DNA from: Candidatus Pelagibacter sp.
GTDB lineage: Bacteria; Pseudomonadota; Alphaproteobacteria; Pelagibacterales; Pelagibacteraceae
Assembly: GCA_013204495.1 (NCBI GenBank)
Contig: JABMNQ010000145.1
Span: 1 to 12,628, forward strand
Direction of reading: 5' to 3'
DNA: 12,628 nt
Made by a program: the position numbers and the translations under genes. The notes beneath the pieces were generated by a model that did no database searches, was not told where the DNA came from, and worked only from the letters and a program-made list of their open reading frames with translations. The number at the start of each line of letters is the position of its first letter. Position 1 is the stretch's first letter. Positions 1 to 6,938 of the stretch are shown here, in pieces.

Positions 1-1017
1 ATTATCAATCATTTTTGTCCTTTTAATTCTTCCAAAATTGAATGGGATATTCCCTTTTTCTAAATTCTTATATAACTCATAAGCGGCCTCTATTGATTGA
101 GACGCACCTTGTGCGAAAGTTGGTGGTAAAGCAAAGAAAGCATCTCCAATAAGAAATGTATTCTTGTTTGTTGGTTGATATATTTCGGAACTAACAAATA
201 TTGGAAAGCATCTAATATTCTTTAAGTTTTTAATAATATCTGGGTCTACTTGTTTTGATATTTCAGATAAAATAGAAAAAATAAAATCTTTACTTTCAAA
301 CAAAGAGTGATCTGAAAACTCTTTAGAACTAAGCTTTTTTCTTAAAATACTGACAAAATTAACCTCACCTTTATTATCAACCGGATATGAAACGGTGTGC
401 AAGTTAGAACCTAAAGATAAGGATATATTATTTAAATCAATTCCCTGAAGGTCGTTCTTATTTATTGTTGCCCTTAAGGCAACGGAGTTAAAATACTTTG
501 GTTTAATATCCCTTTTAGCGATTAACGATTTTGTTTTAGAAAAACTACCATCAGATATAATGAGATAATCACACTTAATTGATGCATTATTTTCAAAGAT
601 TACCTCAATATTTTCAGCCTCATAGTTAATCTGTGTAACTTTCTTATTATAGTTTATTAAACTATCAGGTAGTTGATCTTTTAAAAAATTAATTAATGTA
701 AACCTTTGAAGTGTTGTGTACTTGGCTTCATTAATATTAAAAGCTGATATATCTAAATCGCATATCTTCTTATTATTTTTTAAAGAGTAGAAATTTACTT
801 TATTAGGATGAAATTTATTCTCTAAGTTAATATTTTGAAAACCTATTTTATTTAATAGCTTAATACTATTAACAGAAAGTTGAATACCATAACCCTTCTC
901 TAGATTAACTGAGTTATTTTTTTCGTAAACTGTAATTTCATAACCTGGGTTTTGTCTTAAAAAATTTCCAATGCATAATCCCGATATTCCAGCACCTATT
1001 ATTGCTATTTTTTTCAT
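1..1017 (-). CDS. FAD-dependent class A monooxygenase (salicylate hydroxylase/UbiH-like), 3' end off the left edge
   Basis: The reading frame runs open from an ATG at 1015-1017 to the left edge, giving 339 codons with no stop. The product is a flavoprotein hydroxylase of the PHBH/UbiH superfamily, which uses NAD(P)H and O2 to hydroxylate a ring substrate. Visible motifs are the N-terminal dinucleotide-binding GAGISG (residues 8-13) followed by an acidic strand end (VYEK, 30-33), a GYGIQLS segment (42-48), Arg105 in a QRFTLINFL helix expected to contact FAD, a DG motif (156-157) and the second FAD motif GDAFFALPP (291-299) followed by AQGASQSIEAA. The GIQLS and HTVSYPV segments resemble salicylate-hydroxylase-like members more than classical UbiH, but the substrate cannot be read from sequence. 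Members are usually about 380-400 aa, so roughly 40-60 residues probably lie outside the window. The start directly abuts the mutY stop (TAA then ATG), so the two are probably co-translated. A role in ubiquinone synthesis is possible but unproven. Confidence 0.85.
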   Translation of the reverse strand, partial: MKKIAIIGAGISGLCIGNFLRQNPGYEITVYEKNNSVNLEKGYGIQLSVNSIKLLNKIGFQNINLENKFHPNKVNFYSLKNNKKICDLDISAFNINEAKYTTLQRFTLINFLKDQLPDSLINYNKKVTQINYEAENIEVIFENNASIKCDYLIISDGSFSKTKSLIAKRDIKPKYFNSVALRATINKNDLQGIDLNNISLSLGSNLHTVSYPVDNKGEVNFVSILRKKLSSKEFSDHSLFESKDFIFSILSEISKQVDPDIIKNLKNIRCFPIFVSSEIYQPTNKNTFLIGDAFFALPPTFAQGASQSIEAAYELYKNLEKGNIPFNFGRIKRTKMIDN

Positions 1018-1998
1018 TTATTTTTTACCTAAATAACTAAAAATCTTCTTAGTAAATGTTGGTAAAGTATAACTATCAAGCTTAGAGCTATCAATCCAAG
1101 AAGAGTTTGGAATTGCCCCTTTTATCTTGGAAAACCTGATCATTATATTCATATTCATATTAGAAATTTTAAAGTTTAAAGCTTTTTCTAAATTATCAGG
1201 TTTAGATATTTGTTTCATAGGAAATATTTTTAAATTTTTTAAAAAATTAAATTTAGTATTTTTTATTAATAAAAATTGATCATTTTTTCTGTAGACCTCT
1301 AACAAATAAAATCTATCTATCTTCTTTTTTCTTTCTTTTATTATTTCAAAATCTTTTTTCTTAAAAGATTTACAATTTTTAATTAAAGGACATTGATGAC
1401 ATAGAGGGTTTTTAGGACGACAAATCATGGCACCAAGCTCCATTAGAGCTTGCGCATAATCACTTGCTCTAATTGAGGTACCTAATATTTTTTTATTTTT
1501 AATAAGATTCTCTTTTGTAATTTCTTTAGATAATTTTAAATTTAATAATCTTTTAATCACTCTTTCAATATTTCCATCTAAGGGAATAAATGGCTTATTA
1601 AAGCCAATAGCCATTATTGCATTAGCAGTATAATTGCCTATTCCAGGTAGTAACTTTAATTCTTCAATTGTGCTTGGTAATCTTCCTTTAAAATTTTTTT
1701 CTAAAATTTGAGCTGTCTTTTTAAGATTTCTAACTCTTGAATAATAACCTAGACCCTCCCAATACTTTATAAGTTTATGCTCTTTGATTTTTGATAACGA
1801 TCGAATATCAGGGATATCCTTTATAAAATTATTAAAATATGGAATTACAGTTGCAACCTGTGTTTGCTGCAACATAAATTCGCTTACCAGCGTGTAATAC
1901 TCTCGCTTAACTTGTGAGAATTTTTTTCGCCATGGTAATGATCTTTTATTTTTATCGTACCAATAAAGAATTTTTTTTGTTAGTATGGATTTGGTCAT
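1018..1998 (-). CDS. mutY: A/G-specific adenine DNA glycosylase MutY
   Basis: This base-excision repair enzyme removes adenine mispaired with 8-oxoguanine. Taking the start at 1998 gives 326 aa. The HhH-GPD domain carries the catalytic Glu40 in SEFMLQQTQVATVIPYF and the catalytic Asp141 in LDGNIERV, after the helix-hairpin-helix LPGIGNYTANAI (117-128). The [4Fe-4S] loop has Cys193, 200, 203 and 209 in C-X6-C-X2-C-X5-C spacing. A shorter, divergent C-terminal NUDIX-like domain follows (from about 225), where the FSH motif that reads 8-oxoG in the E. coli enzyme appears as FSK (289-291). The frame is open upstream to an ATG at 2043, but MTKSILTKKILYWYD at 1998 matches the normal MutY N-terminus, and the longer form would overlap the divergent gene by 45 bp. 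The stop abuts the monooxygenase start. E. coli MutY is about 350 aa, so this one is slightly small. Confidence 0.95.
   Translation of the reverse strand: MTKSILTKKILYWYDKNKRSLPWRKKFSQVKREYYTLVSEFMLQQTQVATVIPYFNNFIKDIPDIRSLSKIKEHKLIKYWEGLGYYSRVRNLKKTAQILEKNFKGRLPSTIEELKLLPGIGNYTANAIMAIGFNKPFIPLDGNIERVIKRLLNLKLSKEITKENLIKNKKILGTSIRASDYAQALMELGAMICRPKNPLCHQCPLIKNCKSFKKKDFEIIKERKKKIDRFYLLEVYRKNDQFLLIKNTKFNFLKNLKIFPMKQISKPDNLEKALNFKISNMNMNIMIRFSKIKGAIPNSSWIDSSKLDSYTLPTFTKKIFSYLGKK
1978..1986 (+). promoter_or_regulatory. Candidate extended -10 element for the DUF721 gene, inside mutY
   Basis: TG-T-TAGTAT fits the extended -10 pattern (TGn followed by a 4/6 match to TATAAT) and ends 12 bases before the ATG at 1999. 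No recognisable -35 box lies 17 bases upstream. It sits within the first codons of mutY on the opposite strand. This is a weak prediction from pattern only. Confidence 0.2.
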
Positions 1999-2487
1999 AT
2001 GCAATTTAAAAATAATACTAAGCAGAGGTTTAAAACTATACAAGGCTTAAGGTCTTTTAAAGACACTTTGCCAAAAAACATTAAAAAAATAATAAAAAAA
2101 AGGGGTCATATTTTTTCTGAAACTCTCAATAATTGGAAATATATAGCTGGCGATAAGCTTTTTCAAATATGCTATCCAAAATCCTTTAAAAATTCTAATA
2201 CGTTTGGAGTTAGTACGCTCTTAATTATGGTTAAAAGAGGACATGAAATTGATTTAGAATATTCTAAAAAGGAAATAATGGATAAAATGAATAGTTTTTT
2301 TGGCTATGCTGCTGTTGAAAAATTAAAATTTATAAGTTTTGATGACGATCAAACTAAGTTTAAAAAAATTAATGATAACGAAAATCATGTGACAAATAAT
2401 AAATATACAGATAGGTTAGATGATATTAAAAACGATAAAATTAAAAAATCACTACTAGAATTAACTAAACTGTTTAAACAAAGATGA
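1999..2487 (+). CDS. DUF721 / DciA-like protein
   Basis: This 162-aa basic protein has the DUF721 pattern: LPKNIKKIIKKRG near residues 24-36, a tryptophan helix (NNWKYIAGDKL, about 44-54), a beta strand LLIMVKRGHEIDLEY (about 74-88), then a helix and IDKM/FFGYAAVEKLKFISF. DUF721 includes DciA, which in bacteria without DnaC helps place the DnaB helicase at the origin. Whether this member does so is inference from family only. The poly-Lys/Asn C-terminal tail (from about 115) is low in complexity and probably flexible. The start at 1999 is the only ATG before residue 74, and it abuts the divergent mutY start. The stop overlaps the next gene's start as ATGA (2484-2487), indicating translational coupling with the DsbA-like gene. 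Confidence 0.75.
   Translation: MQFKNNTKQRFKTIQGLRSFKDTLPKNIKKIIKKRGHIFSETLNNWKYIAGDKLFQICYPKSFKNSNTFGVSTLLIMVKRGHEIDLEYSKKEIMDKMNSFFGYAAVEKLKFISFDDDQTKFKKINDNENHVTNNKYTDRLDDIKNDKIKKSLLELTKLFKQR
2015..2043 (-). promoter_or_regulatory. Candidate sigma-70-type promoter for mutY, inside the divergent gene
   Basis: On the minus strand TTGTAT (2038-2043) and TAGTAT (2015-2020) are separated by exactly 17 bases, and the -10 lies 16 bases before the mutY ATG. Each box matches the consensus at 4 of 6 positions. Such matches arise easily by chance in AT-rich DNA. The candidate is listed because the adjacent start codons leave no intergenic room for a promoter. Confidence 0.25.
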
Positions 2488-3074
2488 AAAAAATTACCTT
2501 AATATTTTTTATTATATTTGTTGGTTTTGCCAACACCTTGATTGCTGAAGATGCTCAAAAAATTAAAAGAATTTCTGAGGGAGAAGAGACTGCTAAAATA
2601 ACAATAATTGCCTACGAGTCATTAACATGTGGCCACTGTGCAAACTTCCATAAAGATGTATATCCAGAACTTAAGAAAGACTTTATTGATACAGGATTGG
2701 TAAAAATTGAATTTAGACATTTTCCTCTAGATATTGCAGCATTTAACGCATCAAAAATTGGACAATGCAACAATGATGGAAACTCAGATATAATGCACAT
2801 TTTATACTCAGGTCAAAAAAAATGGGCCAGAGGAAAAACATCAGAAGAAGCAACCGAATATTTAAAAAGGTTTCTAAAAGATGAGGATATAAGTATAGAT
2901 TTTGAAAAGTGTTTGAGCGATAAAGCCATCGAAGATTATGTTTTAAACGACCGAATCGAGGGTGTAAAAAAATTCGAGGTTAATGCTACTCCTACGATAA
3001 TAATTAATGATAAAAAGTTTGATAAAGCCCTAAATTATAAGAATTTAAAAAAATATCTGGAAAAACTGATATAA
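2484..3074 (+). CDS. Secreted DsbA-like thiol:disulfide oxidoreductase (thioredoxin fold)
   Basis: The 196-aa protein begins with a signal peptide (MKK, hydrophobic residues 4-20, likely cleavage after IAE or nearby), so the mature domain should be periplasmic. The redox motif is CGHC (Cys49-Gly-His-Cys52) in YESLTCGHCANFH, followed by FRHFPLD (77-83) and a cis-proline loop ATPTI with Pro170. These are the hallmarks of the DsbA/Thioredoxin_4 group, including the insertion of a helical domain between CGHC and the cis-Pro. Two further cysteines (Cys95 and Cys143) could form a second disulfide. The likely role is forming or rearranging disulfides in exported proteins. Oxidase versus isomerase activity cannot be told from the sequence. 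It overlaps the DUF721 gene by 4 bases and ends 8 bases before smc. Confidence 0.88.
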   Translation: MKKITLIFFIIFVGFANTLIAEDAQKIKRISEGEETAKITIIAYESLTCGHCANFHKDVYPELKKDFIDTGLVKIEFRHFPLDIAAFNASKIGQCNNDGNSDIMHILYSGQKKWARGKTSEEATEYLKRFLKDEDISIDFEKCLSDKAIEDYVLNDRIEGVKKFEVNATPTIIINDKKFDKALNYKNLKKYLEKLI

Positions 3075-3082
3075 GTTAGTCC

Positions 3083-5656
3083 ATGGAGTTTAAAAAAATC
3101 CAATTAAATGGATTTAAATCATTTGCTGAAAAGACAAACTTCTTAATTGAAGATGGTTTAACTGGAATAGTTGGCCCCAACGGTTGTGGAAAATCTAATA
3201 TTGTAGAATCCTTAAGATGGGTTATGGGTGAAACCTCTGCAAAAAGTATGAGGGGTTCTGGAATGGAAGATGTTATCTTTAGTGGCACATCTAATAAAGC
3301 ATCAAAAAATATAGCAGAAGTTTCGATTAGCATAGATAACGTAAGTCATGAAGGGCCTATGCAATATAAAGATTTGGATCACATAGAGGTTAGAAGAAAA
3401 ATTGAAAAAGATAAAGGTTCAAAGTTTTATATAAACGACAAAGAAGTTAGAGCAAGAGATGCTCAAATGTTTTTTGCGGATTTATCTACAGGGGCTCACT
3501 CGCCATCAATGATAAGTCAAGGTCGTATTGGAGCCCTGGTAACAGCCAAACCTACAGACAGAAGAGCTATTTTAGAAGAAGCAGCAAATATTTCTGGTTT
3601 ACATGTAAGAAGACATGAGGCTGAACTTAGATTGAATGCCGCAGAAACTAATTTAAAGAGAGCTGATGAATTGAGAAGGCAACAAGAAAAGCAATTAGCC
3701 AATCTTCAGAAACAAGCGGAGGAGGCTACAAAATACAAGCTAATCTCTGAAGAAATAAAAAAAATTGAAGCAGGTTTATATTATTTAAAATTATTGGATA
3801 TTGATAATGAGATTAGAATAGAAAATGAAATAAATAGTGAGGCCCAGGGAGAGGTAAGTAATTTTAATCAACAAATTGAACAGTTTGAAAGCTCAATTAA
3901 AACTGAAACAGATAAAGTATCTCCATTAAGGGAAAAAAATATTGAAAATCTATCAAAAATTCAAAGATTAAATTTAGAACTACAAAGTTTAGACGAAGAG
4001 AATGTTAGAACACAAGATGAAATAGAAAATATTAAAAAATCTATAAAAACAATTGAAGAAGATATTGATAGAGAAAAAGGGATTGTAATTGATGCTAATT
4101 CAAACGAAAAAAGGCTAAAAGAAGAGAAAGCTGAATTAATAGAAATTGACTCAAAATATTTTGAAACTGAAAAACTATCTAACGAAGACCTTGAAAAAGC
4201 AAAAAACCAGCTAAAAGAAGAACAAAAAGCTGTAGATGTAATTATTGAAATATTTGCAAATGGAAACATAAACATAAGCATTGACCCTATTAAAGAAGTT
4301 ATCAATACAATTGAAAAAATTAAAGAATTGATAAATAGCAATGAAGCAAATCAAGCACTTACATTACTAGATCGAACTAAAATTGAATTAAATAATTTCT
4401 TAAGCAATCTAGCCAATGATGAAAGTAAAAATAAGCTAACTGATATAAATGAAAAAAATGAAAACATAAAATTATTACAAGAAAAGTATGCTGATAGTTT
4501 TAGTAAAAACCAATCAATAAAAAAAGAATCTATAAAAAGAAATGAAAGAATTAAAGCAATAGAAACAGAGGTTGAAAGTTGGAAAAATTTATTTTCAAAC
4601 TCACAAAAAATGGTTGCTGAATTAACGGAGAGAAAAAATAAATTATTAACACAATTAAATGAACGTGATCAACAACCTAAAGTTCAAGCAGAAAAAAAAG
4701 GGCAAATTACTGAAGGCTTAAGAATTTCTTCAAACGAGAAAATTGAGAATGAAAAAATAATAGAAGAAACAGATAAAAAAATTAATTCTTTAAGACTTGA
4801 GTTAAATGAAGTTCAAGAAAGGTCCATTCAAATAAGAGAAAGAAAAGCAAGCTCTGGTGCAACCATCGAAGGATTAAAAAAACGAAAAGATGATTTGCTT
4901 GAAAGAGTTAGATCGGAACTTAACCTTGATGAAAATGATATTCTTGAAAACTCCAACTTAAATGGTGTCGAAGAATTACCAGATTCCACTTTACAAGAAG
5001 ATGCCTTAGATGAGAAAAAAAGAGAAAGAGAGAAATTAGGATCAGTTAACCTAAGAGCTGACGAAGAAACTAGTAAATACGAAATTGAAATTAAAAAGAT
5101 GGAGCAAGATAGAGAGGATCTTGTATCTGCAATTATAAAATTAAAAGAAAGTATCAACGAATTAAATCAAAAAGGAAGGGAAAGACTGTTGGAGGCTTTT
5201 GAAAAAGTTAATAGAAAATTTAATGAGGTTTACACAAAACTATTTAATGGTGGAAGTGCAAAGCTAGAATTAATTGATTCTGATGACCCGCTTGAGGCAG
5301 GTCTAGAAATGTTGGTAAGTCCTCCAGGTAAAAGACTTCAATCAATAACTTTACTGTCAGGAGGAGAGCAGGCTTTAACTGCACTATCACTTATCTTTGC
5401 GGTATTTTTAACTAACCCATCTCCAATTTGTGTTTTGGATGAGGTTGATGCCCCATTGGACGATGCAAACGTAACGAGATTCTGTGGACTATTAGAAGAC
5501 CTAACTAAAATTACAGATACTAAGTTTATTATTGTAACTCATCATGCCTTAACGATGTCTAAAATGAATAGACTTTATGGAGTTACAATGCCTGAAAAAG
5601 GAATTAGTCAATTAGTAGCTGTTGATTTGCAAAAAGCTGAGAGTATGGTTGCCTAA
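3083..5656 (+). CDS. smc: Chromosome segregation/condensation ATPase SMC, short form
   Basis: SMC organises the chromosome as a dimeric, coiled-coil ABC-type ATPase. The N-terminal head shows Walker A GPNGCGKSN (31-39) and SPSMISQGRIG (140-150) with LEEAANISGLHVRRHEAELRL, the arrangement seen in alphaproteobacterial SMCs. The C-terminal head has GSVNLRADEE (653-662), the signature LSGGEQ (758-763), Walker B ending in Asp786-Glu787 (VLDEVDAPLDD) and the His switch THH (819-821). Between the heads, residues about 175-650 are highly charged heptad-like coiled coil, interrupted at about 385-445. The protein is 857 aa, whereas family members are usually about 1,150-1,200. I cannot find the glycine-rich hinge domain that normally dimerises SMC at mid-protein. 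The frame is uninterrupted and both heads are intact, so this looks like genuine shortening, not decay. It follows the DsbA-like gene by 8 bp and precedes atpI by 7 bp. Confidence 0.93.
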   Translation: MEFKKIQLNGFKSFAEKTNFLIEDGLTGIVGPNGCGKSNIVESLRWVMGETSAKSMRGSGMEDVIFSGTSNKASKNIAEVSISIDNVSHEGPMQYKDLDHIEVRRKIEKDKGSKFYINDKEVRARDAQMFFADLSTGAHSPSMISQGRIGALVTAKPTDRRAILEEAANISGLHVRRHEAELRLNAAETNLKRADELRRQQEKQLANLQKQAEEATKYKLISEEIKKIEAGLYYLKLLDIDNEIRIENEINSEAQGEVSNFNQQIEQFESSIKTETDKVSPLREKNIENLSKIQRLNLELQSLDEENVRTQDEIENIKKSIKTIEEDIDREKGIVIDANSNEKRLKEEKAELIEIDSKYFETEKLSNEDLEKAKNQLKEEQKAVDVIIEIFANGNINISIDPIKEVINTIEKIKELINSNEANQALTLLDRTKIELNNFLSNLANDESKNKLTDINEKNENIKLLQEKYADSFSKNQSIKKESIKRNERIKAIETEVESWKNLFSNSQKMVAELTERKNKLLTQLNERDQQPKVQAEKKGQITEGLRISSNEKIENEKIIEETDKKINSLRLELNEVQERSIQIRERKASSGATIEGLKKRKDDLLERVRSELNLDENDILENSNLNGVEELPDSTLQEDALDEKKREREKLGSVNLRADEETSKYEIEIKKMEQDREDLVSAIIKLKESINELNQKGRERLLEAFEKVNRKFNEVYTKLFNGGSAKLELIDSDDPLEAGLEMLVSPPGKRLQSITLLSGGEQALTALSLIFAVFLTNPSPICVLDEVDAPLDDANVTRFCGLLEDLTKITDTKFIIVTHHALTMSKMNRLYGVTMPEKGISQLVAVDLQKAESMVA

Positions 5657-5663
5657 CATATAA

Positions 5664-5939
5664 ATGCCAAAAGAACCGTTTAAAACTCGCTTAGAGATTG
5701 CAAAATCTAAAATTTCTAAGAGAGATCTATATAAAGACAAAGAACCACCCTCCTCTATTGGAGCTGCCTTTAAATTAAGCACAGAATTAGTGTCAGCTGT
5801 GGCAGTTGGGACAATTATAGGGTTTATTTTAGACAAGACCTTTGGTACTAAACCCTGGTTAATATTAATATTTTTTTTTGTAGGTGTTGTTGCTGGGATT
5901 ATAAACGTATTCAGAACTGCAAAAAATATGCAAAAATAG
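5664..5939 (+). CDS. atpI: F0F1 ATP synthase accessory protein AtpI
   Basis: This 91-aa protein has a basic N-terminal tail of about 30 residues, then a transmembrane hairpin at about 37-57 (ELVSAVAVGTIIGFILD) and 64-83 (PWLILIFFFVGVVAGIINVF), ending in RTAKNM. This two-helix layout with GxxxG-like glycines is that of the AtpI/AtpQ family, which assists assembly of the c-ring or ion supply to the ATP synthase. Its place directly before atpB is the usual one. A run of nine T (5871-5879) encodes the Phe-rich start of helix 2. The smc stop is only 7 bp upstream, with no visible promoter, so expression may depend on readthrough from smc or on a promoter inside smc. Confidence 0.85.
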   Translation: MPKEPFKTRLEIAKSKISKRDLYKDKEPPSSIGAAFKLSTELVSAVAVGTIIGFILDKTFGTKPWLILIFFFVGVVAGIINVFRTAKNMQK

Positions 5940-5951
5940 ATAAAAAAAATT

Positions 5952-6686
5952 ATGGCTACAAATCCAATGCACCAGTTCGAAGTTTATAGAATTGGACCAG
6001 AAATTAAATTAGGAGTGGTAGATATATCTTTTACAAACGCGAGTTTGTTTATGGTAATTAGTTCTTTAGCTATTTTATTAATTTTTAATCTTGGATCAAA
6101 AAAAAATTCTTTATTACCTAGTAAGGTCCAACTTTTAGCGGAATTAAGCTACACCTTTGTTTCAAAGATGATTAGCGACACAGCAGGATCAAAAGCTAAG
6201 CCATACTTTCCATTTATCTTTTCATTATTTATGTTTGTATTATTTTGTAATATGTTTGGCATGATCCCTTACACATTCACAGTAACGAGCCATATCATTG
6301 TTACATTTATATTGGCTTCGTTTATATTTATTGGAGTAACAATTATTGGCTTTATGAAACATGGATTAGGTTATCTAAAATTATTTGTTCCAAGTGGAGT
6401 TCCAGTAATTCTTTTACCATTAATTGTTGTTATAGAAGTTATTTCTTACTTAAGTAGACCTATTAGTCTTTCTGTTCGTTTATTTGCTAACATGATGGCA
6501 GGTCACACTATGATGAAAGTTTTCGGAGGCTTTGTAATTAGCCTCGGAATAGTTGGTGGATGGCTTCCACTAAGTTTTTCGGTTGCACTAACTGGTTTGG
6601 AGATACTAGTTGCTTTTCTCCAGGCATATGTTTTTGCAATCTTAACCTGCATCTATTTAAACGATGCATTAAATTTACACCATTAA
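5952..6686 (+). CDS. atpB: ATP synthase F0 subunit a
   Basis: Subunit a forms the proton half-channels beside the c-ring in the inner membrane. The 244-aa product is strongly hydrophobic, with about five to six membrane segments. The essential arginine is Arg176 in SLSVRLFANMMAGH, and Gln224 in LEILVAFLQAYVFAIL matches the conserved C-terminal glutamine. Compared with E. coli, His185 stands at the Glu219 position and Glu217 at the His245 position. This swapped pair is common outside enterobacteria and in mitochondria. NMFGMIPYTFTVTSH (100-114) is the typical loop and helix before the channel. The gene lies 12 bp after atpI and 19 bp before atpE. Confidence 0.97.
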   Translation: MATNPMHQFEVYRIGPEIKLGVVDISFTNASLFMVISSLAILLIFNLGSKKNSLLPSKVQLLAELSYTFVSKMISDTAGSKAKPYFPFIFSLFMFVLFCNMFGMIPYTFTVTSHIIVTFILASFIFIGVTIIGFMKHGLGYLKLFVPSGVPVILLPLIVVIEVISYLSRPISLSVRLFANMMAGHTMMKVFGGFVISLGIVGGWLPLSFSVALTGLEILVAFLQAYVFAILTCIYLNDALNLHH

Positions 6687-6693
6687 CTAACAT

Positions 6694-6700
6694 AAGGAGG
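6694..6700 (+). promoter_or_regulatory. Strong Shine-Dalgarno sequence of atpE
   Basis: AAGGAGG ends five bases before the atpE ATG, a near-perfect anti-16S match at good spacing. Most other starts here have no clear Shine-Dalgarno. A strong site on atpE fits the need for many c subunits per enzyme, as known for atpE in other bacteria. Confidence 0.85.
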
Positions 6701-6705
6701 ATATA

Positions 6706-6933
6706 ATGGAATTAGAAGCAGCAAAAATGATCGGAGCAGGACTAGCAGCAATAGCTCTAGCCGGTGCCGGTGTTGGAATTGGAATTATTTTTGGTAATTA
6801 CCTTTCTGGCGCGATGAGAAACCCGTCTGCAGCTCAAAAACAATTTCCTAATCTTTTATTAGGTTTTGCTTTAGCTGAAGCAACTGGCCTATTTGGATTG
6901 GTTGTTGCGTTAATTATTTTATTTGCATTTTAA
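6706..6933 (+). CDS. atpE: ATP synthase F0 subunit c
   Basis: The 75-aa proteolipid forms the rotating c-ring. Helix 1 (about 8-31) carries the glycine repeat GAGVGIGIIFG used for tight ring packing. The polar loop is RNPSAAQKQ (38-46). Helix 2 (about 50-75) holds the ion-binding carboxylate Glu58 in FALAEATGLFGL. The residue after Glu58 is Ala, not the Ser/Thr typical of sodium-binding c subunits, and the Gln of helix 1 seen in sodium types is absent, so proton coupling is expected. A strong Shine-Dalgarno precedes it, and atpF' follows after 5 bp. Confidence 0.97.
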   Translation: MELEAAKMIGAGLAAIALAGAGVGIGIIFGNYLSGAMRNPSAAQKQFPNLLLGFALAEATGLFGLVVALIILFAF

Positions 6934-6938
6934 ATTTA

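Noticed and set aside
1999..2043. Longer MutY start at 2043 adding 15 residues (MYSFKPLLSIIFKLH)
   Set aside because: The extension has no counterpart in MutY N-termini and overlaps the start of the divergent DUF721 gene. MTKSILTKKILYWYD at 1998 fits the family.
3961..4341. Minus-strand open frame of 126 codons inside smc, rich in Ser and Phe
   Set aside because: It is the antisense shadow of Glu/Lys-rich coiled-coil codons. It has no domain pattern and lies wholly within a well-supported gene.
4232..4420. Frameshift or deletion decay in smc as the reason for its short length
   Set aside because: The frame is continuous, both ATPase heads carry every key motif, and the coiled-coil composition is preserved on both sides of the central break.
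5871..5879. T9 run in atpI considered as a terminator tail
   Set aside because: It lies inside the atpI coding region, encodes part of a membrane helix, and no GC-rich stem precedes it.
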